Below are positions 44,271 through 51,355 of a DNA stretch of 64,000 nt, piece by piece. Under the pieces are notes generated by a model. It did no database searches. It was given only the letters and a program-made list of their open reading frames with translations, and had not been told where the DNA came from. The stretch covers positions 1,364,001 through 1,428,000 of the forward strand of contig CBDCMR010000003.1 of assembly GCA_965219035.1 (NCBI GenBank), written 5' to 3'. Both the position numbers and the translations under genes were made by a program. The stretch is from CBDCKN01 sp965219035 (GTDB lineage: Bacteria > Gemmatimonadota > Gemmatimonadetes > Longimicrobiales > Gaopeijiaceae). The stretch's first letter is position 1; every line of letters starts with the position of its first letter.

Positions 44271-44847
44271 GGGAGTCCTCCTCCAACGCCGTGCGGAATG
44301 CCTGCTTAGCTCGCCGGAGCAGAGTCCCCACGCTCGTTTCGTTCATCTCCAGGATGCCTGCCATCTCGCGGTAGCTGTATCCCTCGGAGCGGAGGAGCAG
44401 AAGTGCCCTGTCACGCTCGGGTAGATAGTCGATCGCCTCTCGGACTCGGCGCCGGCTCTCGACCGCCTCATGCGCATGATCGGGCGCGGGCGGAGGATCC
44501 GAGAGCACGTTTCGGCTCCGGTGAGCGGTCAATAGACGCCGTCGTCGGGCACGCTTCGACTTCGCATTCCGGAATAGGTTCGTCCCCACGGTGAAGAGCC
44601 ATGCCTCGGAGTCGTCCGGAAGCGATCCCCGCCGGTAGAGTCGGATGAAGGCCTCCTGCGCCAGCTCCGACGCGAGCTCGGAGTCACCCGAGAGTCGGTT
44701 CAGGTATCGGTGCAGTCGATCGTAGTGCTCCTCGAAGAGCGCGATGAATGCAGCATGCATCCGAGAGTCGGACTTGGCCGTCACCGGCAGCGGGCCTGCT
44801 TGGACAACTGAGCCGTCGACCCTCGGTCCATAGTATGGATCATACAT
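44260..44847 (-). CDS. ECF-type RNA polymerase sigma factor
   Basis: 195 residues from ATG 44847; the sigma homology starts later (HAAFIALFEEHYDRLHRYLN), so ATG 44760 is also possible. Region 2: ELASELAQEAFIRLYRR and SEAWLFTVGTNLFRNAKSKR. Region 4: IDYLPERDRALLLLRSEGYS then YREMAGILEMNETSVGTLLR. The region of the first ATGs is a duplicated 17-bp unit. It lies downstream of two TonB receptor genes and may control them. Confidence 0.88.
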   Translation of the reverse strand: MYDPYYGPRVDGSVVQAGPLPVTAKSDSRMHAAFIALFEEHYDRLHRYLNRLSGDSELASELAQEAFIRLYRRGSLPDDSEAWLFTVGTNLFRNAKSKRARRRRLLTAHRSRNVLSDPPPAPDHAHEAVESRRRVREAIDYLPERDRALLLLRSEGYSYREMAGILEMNETSVGTLLRRAKQAFRTALEEDSHAP

Positions 44848-44865
44848 CAGTATAGATCATACATC
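44832..44865. repeat. Duplicated start region of the ECF sigma gene
   Basis: Two 17-bp units, AGTATGGATCATACATC (44832-44848) and AGTATAGATCATACATC (44849-44865), one base different. On the minus strand each contains two ATG triplets and one is the start of the sigma gene at 44847. Confidence 0.85.
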
Positions 44866-44959
44866 CGTGAGATCGCCTCCACAGACCTAGGAGCCGGGAG
44901 GTGCGGGCATTTGTGACAGCCGCGATGCGAGAGGTCCCGGTGGGGCGCGGCGCGAGTAC

Positions 44960-46777
44960 CTAGAACACCAGCTCGAGGCCGATCACGAGCGGGGCCAGCG
45001 GAAGCATCTCCACAGCCGAGAGCACGCCAGTCATCGGGTCGGGGGAGTAGTTGAGGACGTTTTTGCGGCCGACGATGTTCGTGACCGTGCCGTGGATGGC
45101 CAGGGTGGCATCGCGGGCCCGAAGCTGGACGTGCCAGTGTTTCCTCACCCCCAGATCCAGACGCACATAGCCGGGAAGGCGGATCCCTCCCGGATCGAGC
45201 ACGTGAGTGGGTGTACCGCCGAACTCGCACGCGCCATCCAGCAGATTGCACGCCTCCCACTCGATGGCTCCGTCCAAGCCGGTGGTCCGGCGTCCCCACG
45301 CCCCGGTCGCGCCAGTCCGAACAGACGTGGTCGGCGACAGGTGCAAGATCACGCCTGCCTGCGCCCGGTGGGCCGTCGCGTGGGCGGGGGCGTAGCTGAC
45401 GTCGGCCACGCGGTGTCCAACCCGTTGCCAGGCGTAGCTCGCCAGCACTCCGTAGCGCGATCCGCTGAGCGCACCGTCCAAGGCGACCCCCTTCACCGTT
45501 CCGGATCCTACGTCGAAATCGCTCGTGGCGAAGGGCGCACCGCTCTGGGTTGCCACGAGTACGATGTCCTTCAGCTGGCGCGCGTATCCCTGTAGCGCGA
45601 CCCGCAGTCCGGGGAGCGGGCGGTAGGACATGGCCAAGATCCCCTCGTCCGCCCGGGCGACGGGCACGCCCCCGGCGTAGCTCGCCAGGTACAGGTCGGC
45701 CGGGAACACGTTGCCGACGATGGACTCCTCGTTCCGTAATGACTGCACCAGCTGGTGTCTGCGGGCCGCGGCGCCGGTCACGGTCAGCCCGTCCGTGACG
45801 TCGACCTCCAACCGAGCGCTGGGGGAGGCGTGCCAGCCATGAGGCGAGCGCGTGAGGTCCATGCCGAGCTGGGATTGGACGCGGCCGCTCAGTCGGCGAG
45901 CGTGGTCCACTTGGAGCGAAACGGAGGTGACCGTGCTCTCGAGGAGCAGGGGATCGGCGACCGTCGGACCGTACTGATAGGATGTGGCGCTCCGCCCACC
46001 ACTGACTCCCACCTGAGTAAGCGTGCCTGCGCCCCGTCTCTCGAGCTCGCCGATCGCGCCGAGATCCGATCGGCGTGACACCATATCGTTGGCGATGTCG
46101 TCGACGTCCAGCAGCCTGACGTCGGCCGCGCCGTACGCGTTCCAACCCCTCAGCCCGAGCGTCCACCCCCTCACCGAGCCCTTCCAACCGACCCCGACGG
46201 ATCCGCTCCGCCATGCGAAGCCATTCCGGGTCAGGCGCGGAGTATCCTGGCTGAGCGGATCGGCCGTCGCGACGGCGCTGAGCTCGTTCTCGCTGTCGTA
46301 CGCGAGAAGACGCAGCCGGCCTTCCAGCAGCGGAAGCTCGACCTTTGCGATAAGGTCACCGGTCTCGCCCCGCAGCTGGGCAGGATCACCGATCGGGATC
46401 ACCCCTCCGGGGAAGCCGGACCGAACGCTGAGCAGATACCCCGCGCCACCCACGCCTAGCGGACCGTCCACCGTCATCCGCGCCTGGGTGGTGCTTGCCG
46501 CTCCAACGCCGCGCAGCAGCGGGCCAGGGCTCTTCGTGGTCCCGGCCACAACGCCCGAGAGACCGTGCAGGCCACCGGCCGACGCCGTGGACACGCGAAT
46601 GTCGGACAGCCCGTCCGGATTCCATGCGCTGAAGAGGCCGGAGGCGTGATACGGCGCCAATACCGGGATCCCGTCGAGCTCGTACCCGGTCTGGCCCGAG
46701 GCGCCCCCTCGAATGTGGAGCCCCGACGGGGACTCCGGCAGCGTCGCCACCTGGCCACCGGTGAGCGCCCCGAACAC
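44960..46777 (-). CDS. TonB-dependent receptor, main part of an interrupted gene
   Basis: About 605 codons of an outer-membrane receptor. It begins in the plug domain (PSGLHIRGGASGQTGYELDG then IPVLAPYHASGLFSAWNPDG) and continues as beta-barrel, ending with the aromatic C-terminus PLVIGLELVF. The same frame is open upstream through another 47 codons to a TAG at 46919-46921 and then the carboxypeptidase-regulatory N-terminus. So one stop codon splits a receptor of about 749 residues. The nominal GTG 46777 is not a credible start and would give no signal peptide. Confidence 0.82.
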   Translation of the reverse strand: MFGALTGGQVATLPESPSGLHIRGGASGQTGYELDGIPVLAPYHASGLFSAWNPDGLSDIRVSTASAGGLHGLSGVVAGTTKSPGPLLRGVGAASTTQARMTVDGPLGVGGAGYLLSVRSGFPGGVIPIGDPAQLRGETGDLIAKVELPLLEGRLRLLAYDSENELSAVATADPLSQDTPRLTRNGFAWRSGSVGVGWKGSVRGWTLGLRGWNAYGAADVRLLDVDDIANDMVSRRSDLGAIGELERRGAGTLTQVGVSGGRSATSYQYGPTVADPLLLESTVTSVSLQVDHARRLSGRVQSQLGMDLTRSPHGWHASPSARLEVDVTDGLTVTGAAARRHQLVQSLRNEESIVGNVFPADLYLASYAGGVPVARADEGILAMSYRPLPGLRVALQGYARQLKDIVLVATQSGAPFATSDFDVGSGTVKGVALDGALSGSRYGVLASYAWQRVGHRVADVSYAPAHATAHRAQAGVILHLSPTTSVRTGATGAWGRRTTGLDGAIEWEACNLLDGACEFGGTPTHVLDPGGIRLPGYVRLDLGVRKHWHVQLRARDATLAIHGTVTNIVGRKNVLNYSPDPMTGVLSAVEMLPLAPLVIGLELVF

Positions 46778-46918
46778 GTCTGCCTCGGCGAGCAGCGGGT
46801 GGTTGCGAACGGCCGCGAGGGTCAGGGTGTGATCTTCTTGGCGCTGGGAGTCGTCCTCCTCCTCGGTGCCGCGGATCGGGAGCCGAGGCGTGACGCTCAG
46901 TCCCTCGAGCTCGATGGG

Positions 46919-47206
46919 CTAAGGGCTGAGCGCGACGTTGAGCCGGACTTGCCCACCCCTGGGGACCAAGGCGTGCATCGTCCTGGGCTTGAAGCCCTCT
47001 CCCAGGATGGTGAGGTGGTGTGGGCCCGGTGTGAGACCCTCGAAGCTGAACCGTCCCAAGGCGTCGGTGATTGTCGCTCGGTCGATGTCGGGGAGCGTTA
47101 CGACCGCTCCGGGGAGCGGCTCGCCGGTCAGGTCGTCGCGCACCGTGCCGGCGACGCCGGCCTGGGCGACCTGAAGGGCCATGATCAGGGTGATGGGGAC
47201 TGACAT
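46919..47206 (-). CDS. TonB-dependent receptor N-terminal part, cut by TAG
   Basis: ATG 47206 starts a signal peptide (MSVPITLIMALQVAQAGVAG) and a carboxypeptidase-regulatory-like domain: GTVRDDLTGEPLPGAVVTLP and DALGRFSFEGLTPGPHHLTI, ending NVALSP before TAG. After the stop the frame continues PIELEGLSVTPRLPI, the usual linker to the plug domain, where relatives commonly have Gln between the two Pro residues. A CAG to TAG change would explain it. The product alone cannot form a receptor. Confidence 0.78.
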   Translation of the reverse strand: MSVPITLIMALQVAQAGVAGTVRDDLTGEPLPGAVVTLPDIDRATITDALGRFSFEGLTPGPHHLTILGEGFKPRTMHALVPRGGQVRLNVALSP

Positions 47207-47357
47207 CGCCGTCTCTCGAACTCTCGGAGCTGTGGCCGTGAACACCTACGTGTCCACTCACCAACTCATTTCGAGTTTTCGGCGTGGCGCCCCCTTGGTC
47301 AAGGTTCTTGCCGTGGCCGTCCGTTCCCCGATCGAGGCCGAGGCACGGCCCTCACGG

Positions 47358-49757
47358 CTAGAAGTTGCCCGTCCAGCTGATCCCCAGAGAGGGCAGGATG
47401 ATGAAGCCGGCCTCGACGTCCCGCTTCAGAACGACGCCTCCGTTCGCCCCAGGTGCACGGAAGTAGTCGTAACCGAACACGTTGCTGTGGTTTGTGAGGT
47501 TGCTGACCTCCACGAAGAAGCGGAGATCGCCGCGGGCCGTCCGGGTCCTCTTGGTCAGGCGCGCGTCGAGCCGGTAGTAGCTCGGAAGCCGGTGGCCGTA
47601 GATGGTCCCGGGACGAATGACGAAGTCGGTCTGGCCGTCTTCATCCGGGACTTCGTGCATGGACTCCAGGGTTCCAGGCCAACCAGAGTGGAACGAGTAT
47701 GACGCGTTCAAGGACCAGGCTTCGGAGGCCCGGTAGGTCGCGTCGACGTTGAGCGCATGCCGCTGATCCTGTGGGCCGCCATGGGTGACCTCGAACACGA
47801 GCGGCGTGGGGTCGTTGAGGTTGTCCATGCCGGAGACTGTCTCATCGACGATCGCGTAGGCATAGCTTCCCCGCACGGACAGCCGATCGTTGATGTTCCG
47901 CTTGTGGTAGAGCTCGATGCCCTTGGAGATCGAACGATCCGGATAGACCAGAATCCTGTCTTCGTTCGTCTCGGGGAACACGTCGAGGCCTCCCTTCCAG
48001 TTCCGGAAAGTCGGACGCAGCCGCGTACCCGACTTACGGTAGGCCTCGATGCGGAGTGTACCGCCGTCGCTGAAGGAATGCTCGAGCCCCGCGGTCCACT
48101 GCTCGGAGAGCTCGGACGGGAAGTAGCGATCGACTCCGTTCATCACTCGCAGATCGCCGATGCCCTGCATCTGGCGGTACTCGCCCCACCCCAACCGTAG
48201 CTTGGTCGCTGACGAGAGCTCGATCAGCGCGTTGACCCGGGGACTCAGGTCGCTGTCGTCCGAGTACGACCCCCTGTCATACCGACCGCCAATCTCGAGG
48301 GTCAACGGCCCAGCGATCCTGAACCGGTTCGCGAGGTATGCGCCCACGCTCGACCCATTCCTCTTCAGGGCCGACCGGTGCTCGCTCGGGAAGAATGCCC
48401 CGGGATCGGGTGATGGGTTGTCCGGGTCCTGGTCGACGACGTTGACGATGGAGTAGTCAGCGTCGAGGGTCCGGAGGTCGAATCCGAACTCGAGAGACGC
48501 TCGCCGTGACCAGTCGTAACGCCATTCCTGCTTCAGTCCCAGCACCGAGAAGTCTCGGGTGCTGTCGATCGAGTAGATCGGAGCGGAGTTGGACGTGTAG
48601 AACTCGGTTCCGTCCCTCGAGGAGGTGACGAGCCCGGCGGATGCGATCGTACGCATCAAGACCTTGTCACCGAAGAGCGACTCGAAGGTGACCCATGCGT
48701 AGGCGTTACCGTACCGGTTGTTCGCTCGCTCTTCGGTGTTGATGGAGTCCTGGAAGCCGGTTGTGGCAGCGGCGCTGAACGTGTACTTGTCGCTGGCTTG
48801 GAGCACGTCGAGCGCCACCGAGTGTTTCGGGGTGACCTGATACTTGACCTTTCCGAACACGTCGTGGTAGGCCGGAGAGGGCACGTCGTGCTGGTTCAGG
48901 AGGCTGAGGACGAGGTCCAGGTATCCGCGTCGCCCAGAGACGAGCCACAAGCCCCTTCCCTCCCCGAAGGTGCCCTCGGCCATGGCGCGAGCGTTAATCA
49001 GGCTCACCCCGAAGCTGTAACGTGTCTCGTCACCGCTCGGATCGCGGGTCGTCACGCTGAATACGCCGCTCGTACGATTCCCGTGACGGGCCGGGAAGCC
49101 ACCGGTCATCAGCTCGACCCCCTCGATCGTCTCCACGTCGATGATGCTGATCGCCCCGTCGTTGAAATCCTTCAAGTGATACGGCTCGTATATCTCGAGA
49201 CCATCGAGGAGAATGAGGGTCTCGTCGTGACGGCCTCCCCGGACGGAGAAGTGTGCCGAGTAGTCTCCGGACGAGAGGCCGGGGAGCCGGTTCACGGCCC
49301 GGAAGATGTCCTCGGCAAACTGAGGCACCGACTCGATATCCACGCGGGACATCGTCTGCCGCATCGCCGGATTACGACCGATGAAGGAGAACGATCCGGG
49401 AGCGATCGTGAGAGCCGAGAGAGGCAGAGCGGCCGGCGCCAGGGTCATCTCCAACGGGCTGCCGCCAGGGCCGACCTCGACCCCGCTCAGCATGAGGTCC
49501 TCGTAACCGAGGGCGAAGACGTGCAGTGCGTACGTGCCGGCGGGCAGCTCGGTGATCCGGAATCCTCCGTCCTGATCGGTGGACACGCGTGCGCGCCCTT
49601 CGTTGACCGACACCTCCGCGCCCGGCACGGGCCGGCCTGTCAGTCCGTCGAGAACACGCCCCTCGACGGACGGCTGCCCAACCTGAGACAAGATCGCAAG
49701 CGGGCAGGTCATGGACAGGGCAAGCAGCATGAAGGTGGATCGAACAGTGCGCCACAT
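47358..49757 (-). CDS. TonB-dependent outer-membrane receptor
   Basis: 799 residues, apparently complete. Signal peptide (FMLLALSMTCPLAILSQ), carboxypeptidase-regulatory domain (VEGRVLDGLTGRPVPGAEVS), plug domain (EDIFRAVNRLPGLSSGDYSA, FSVRGGRHDETLILLDGLEI), and a beta-barrel ending in LGISWTGNF with a final Phe. Imports a bulky nutrient with TonB energy; substrate unknown. Start ATG 49757. About 150 bases upstream is a 9-bp inverted repeat that could be an operator. Confidence 0.93.
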   Translation of the reverse strand: MWRTVRSTFMLLALSMTCPLAILSQVGQPSVEGRVLDGLTGRPVPGAEVSVNEGRARVSTDQDGGFRITELPAGTYALHVFALGYEDLMLSGVEVGPGGSPLEMTLAPAALPLSALTIAPGSFSFIGRNPAMRQTMSRVDIESVPQFAEDIFRAVNRLPGLSSGDYSAHFSVRGGRHDETLILLDGLEIYEPYHLKDFNDGAISIIDVETIEGVELMTGGFPARHGNRTSGVFSVTTRDPSGDETRYSFGVSLINARAMAEGTFGEGRGLWLVSGRRGYLDLVLSLLNQHDVPSPAYHDVFGKVKYQVTPKHSVALDVLQASDKYTFSAAATTGFQDSINTEERANNRYGNAYAWVTFESLFGDKVLMRTIASAGLVTSSRDGTEFYTSNSAPIYSIDSTRDFSVLGLKQEWRYDWSRRASLEFGFDLRTLDADYSIVNVVDQDPDNPSPDPGAFFPSEHRSALKRNGSSVGAYLANRFRIAGPLTLEIGGRYDRGSYSDDSDLSPRVNALIELSSATKLRLGWGEYRQMQGIGDLRVMNGVDRYFPSELSEQWTAGLEHSFSDGGTLRIEAYRKSGTRLRPTFRNWKGGLDVFPETNEDRILVYPDRSISKGIELYHKRNINDRLSVRGSYAYAIVDETVSGMDNLNDPTPLVFEVTHGGPQDQRHALNVDATYRASEAWSLNASYSFHSGWPGTLESMHEVPDEDGQTDFVIRPGTIYGHRLPSYYRLDARLTKRTRTARGDLRFFVEVSNLTNHSNVFGYDYFRAPGANGGVVLKRDVEAGFIILPSLGISWTGNF

Positions 49758-49907
49758 GGGGAGGATCCCTCCTGAGCGAGAGCGGTGGGAGCTTCAAACT
49801 CAGGAGCCCACGACGGGCGCGAAGTGTGACAGGGGCGCGACGAGGTCCTCGACTCGGGCCGCTGCTGTTCGGCTGGATCCTCGCGCGACGAGTTTGTCCT
49901 CATAATC

Positions 49908-49938
49908 GTACGTATATTTTTACTTACATTATACGTAC
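49908..49938. promoter_or_regulatory. Inverted repeat GTACGTATA-N13-TATACGTAC in an AT-rich spacer
   Basis: Perfect 9-bp arms at 49908-49916 and 49930-49938 flank TTTTTACTTACAT. This is one of the few AT-rich spots in the window and lies about 150 bases upstream of the TonB receptor start. It could be a repressor or activator site or part of a promoter. It overlaps the end of a weak open frame on the minus strand. Confidence 0.5.
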
Positions 49939-50217
49939 ATGCCGCGTAGTCCAAGAAGAGGGCAACGCCACCACGCCACCCCCGATGGCGTTTCGCCAAA
50001 TGAACAGGCCGTGGGCGCGTGAGGGTGCGCCAGGACCCGCGGCTGCGGTGCGAGGGGCTGCGAAGGGGAGTGGCTCAGGTTGGGCAGGCCCGGCCGCGCC
50101 ACCCTGGACGAAGGCCGTCATCAAGACGATCTGGAGACCGACTACGAGCAGTACCAGCGCGGCGTTGAAGAGCCAGTCCGTGAGTCCGACGCGCTGAATG
50201 AGCGGAGGACCCCCCAC
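49924..50217 (-). CDS. Possible small membrane protein
   Basis: 97 codons from GTG 50217. The first half looks coding, with a hydrophobic helix (WLFNAALVLLVVGLQIVLMT) and strong G/C third-position bias; the second half is low-complexity and ends at TAA within the inverted repeat. No family recognised. It is divergent from the rhomboid gene. The other bases between 49758 and 50336 show nothing else I can name. Confidence 0.35.
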   Translation of the reverse strand: MGGPPLIQRVGLTDWLFNAALVLLVVGLQIVLMTAFVQGGAAGPAQPEPLPFAAPRTAAAGPGAPSRAHGLFIWRNAIGGGVVALPSSWTTRHVRIM

Positions 50218-50336
50218 ACGGAACCAGCTTGCCCGTGCCGGGGTTTGAAGTCAGGATGGCAGGGCGGGACCTTTTTTTTTCGTTGTATGCTGGAGAAGTG
50301 CTTGTGAGAAGTACGGGATACGTGGCCGGCGGCGGT

Positions 50337-51152
50337 ATGAATCTCAGCTATCGGTTGACGCCATGGGTCAAGCGGCTGCTGATCGCCAATACCGTCGTTT
50401 TCATCCTGACCTGGATCGTCGGCCGCAACTTCGTCTTCAACTGGTTCTCCTTCCAGCCCTCCGAGGTGCTGTTCCGCCCCTGGGGCACCGTGACATACAT
50501 GTTCCTCCACGGCGACTTCTGGCATCTCTTCATGAACATGCTGGTGCTGTTCTTCTTCGGGCCTCCCCTCGAGTCCAAGTGGGGATCGCGGGAGTTCATC
50601 AAGTACTACATGATCTGCGGGCTCGGGGGCGTCGCCCTCAGCTTTTTCTTCGTCTCCTACTCCATCATAGGCGCGTCGGCGGCGGTCTACGGCATCATGC
50701 TGGCCTTCGCCATGACGTGGCCCGAGGCGCCCATCTACGTCTGGGGCATCTTCCCCGTGAAGGCCAAGTGGCTGGTGGCGTTCCTCTTCGTAGTGACCTT
50801 CTCCAGCGCGTTCGGGGGAGCGGCCGGCGGCGTGGCGCACTTCGCCCACCTAGGCGGCTTCATCACCGGCTTCCTCTACCTGAAGACCGACTGGAAGGCG
50901 GCGGAGCAGATTCAGAAGATAGGCAGGGCCGCCCGAGCCAGACGTTTCGCCATCGTGCCCCGGGGCGAGAGCGAGGACAAAGCCAGCGGACGGCGTCGAG
51001 GACGTGACGCCGAGGCCGAGGCGAGAGACAACACGATGTTGGATGCGGTCGACAGGGTCCTGGACAAGATCTCTGCCGAGGGGATGGGCTCACTCACGGA
51101 AGACGAGAGAAAGCTTCTCGATGAGGTCTCCAGGAAACACCGCACGAACTGA
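50337..51152 (+). CDS. Rhomboid-family intramembrane serine protease
   Basis: 271 residues. Cleaves membrane-spanning substrates. Motifs: VTYMFLHGDFWHLFMNMLVL with the HxxxN type motif, the catalytic Ser in IIGASAAVYGIMLAF (GASAAVYG), and the catalytic His in HFAHLGGFITGFLYL. Six membrane helices are visible. A charged C-terminal tail of about 80 residues follows (DKASGRRRGRDAEAEARDN and LTEDERKLLDEVSRKH). ATG 50337 chosen; the longer frame to 50229 includes an 8-T run. Confidence 0.92.
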   Translation: MNLSYRLTPWVKRLLIANTVVFILTWIVGRNFVFNWFSFQPSEVLFRPWGTVTYMFLHGDFWHLFMNMLVLFFFGPPLESKWGSREFIKYYMICGLGGVALSFFFVSYSIIGASAAVYGIMLAFAMTWPEAPIYVWGIFPVKAKWLVAFLFVVTFSSAFGGAAGGVAHFAHLGGFITGFLYLKTDWKAAEQIQKIGRAARARRFAIVPRGESEDKASGRRRGRDAEAEARDNTMLDAVDRVLDKISAEGMGSLTEDERKLLDEVSRKHRTN

Positions 51153-51218
51153 GCGGGCTCCACCCGATCACTGAGGTCTCGCCCTTAAGAGACCGTAAGC
51201 ATTTTCGGTCCCACTACC

Positions 51219-51269
51219 GCCGGGCGAATTCTGCCGCCGGGCGAATTGTACGGCCGGGCGAATTCGATC
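51219..51269. repeat. Tandem repeat, three 17-bp units upstream of the EF-G-like gene
   Basis: Three units beginning GCCGGGCGAATT (51219-51235, 51236-51252, 51253-51269) differing mostly in the last five bases. They lie 87 bases before the start of the EF-G-like gene. Confidence 0.88.
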
Positions 51270-51355
51270 TGGACGCGTTGTGGCCCCCGGCCTACAATCA
51301 CCGTCCCCGACAAAAGACAAAACCCTAACGAACGAGATTCAGACAGGAGGTGTTC

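Noticed and set aside
4005..47206. Genome-wide reassignment of TAG to glutamine
   Set aside because: Many apparently normal genes end in TAG at the right place (copA, ddl, frdD, M16 genes, a sigma factor); reading through those would add unrelated tails.
51175..51194. GGTCTC/GAGACC hairpin after the rhomboid gene as a terminator
   Set aside because: Six-base stem with an 8-base loop and no T-run; too weak to call.
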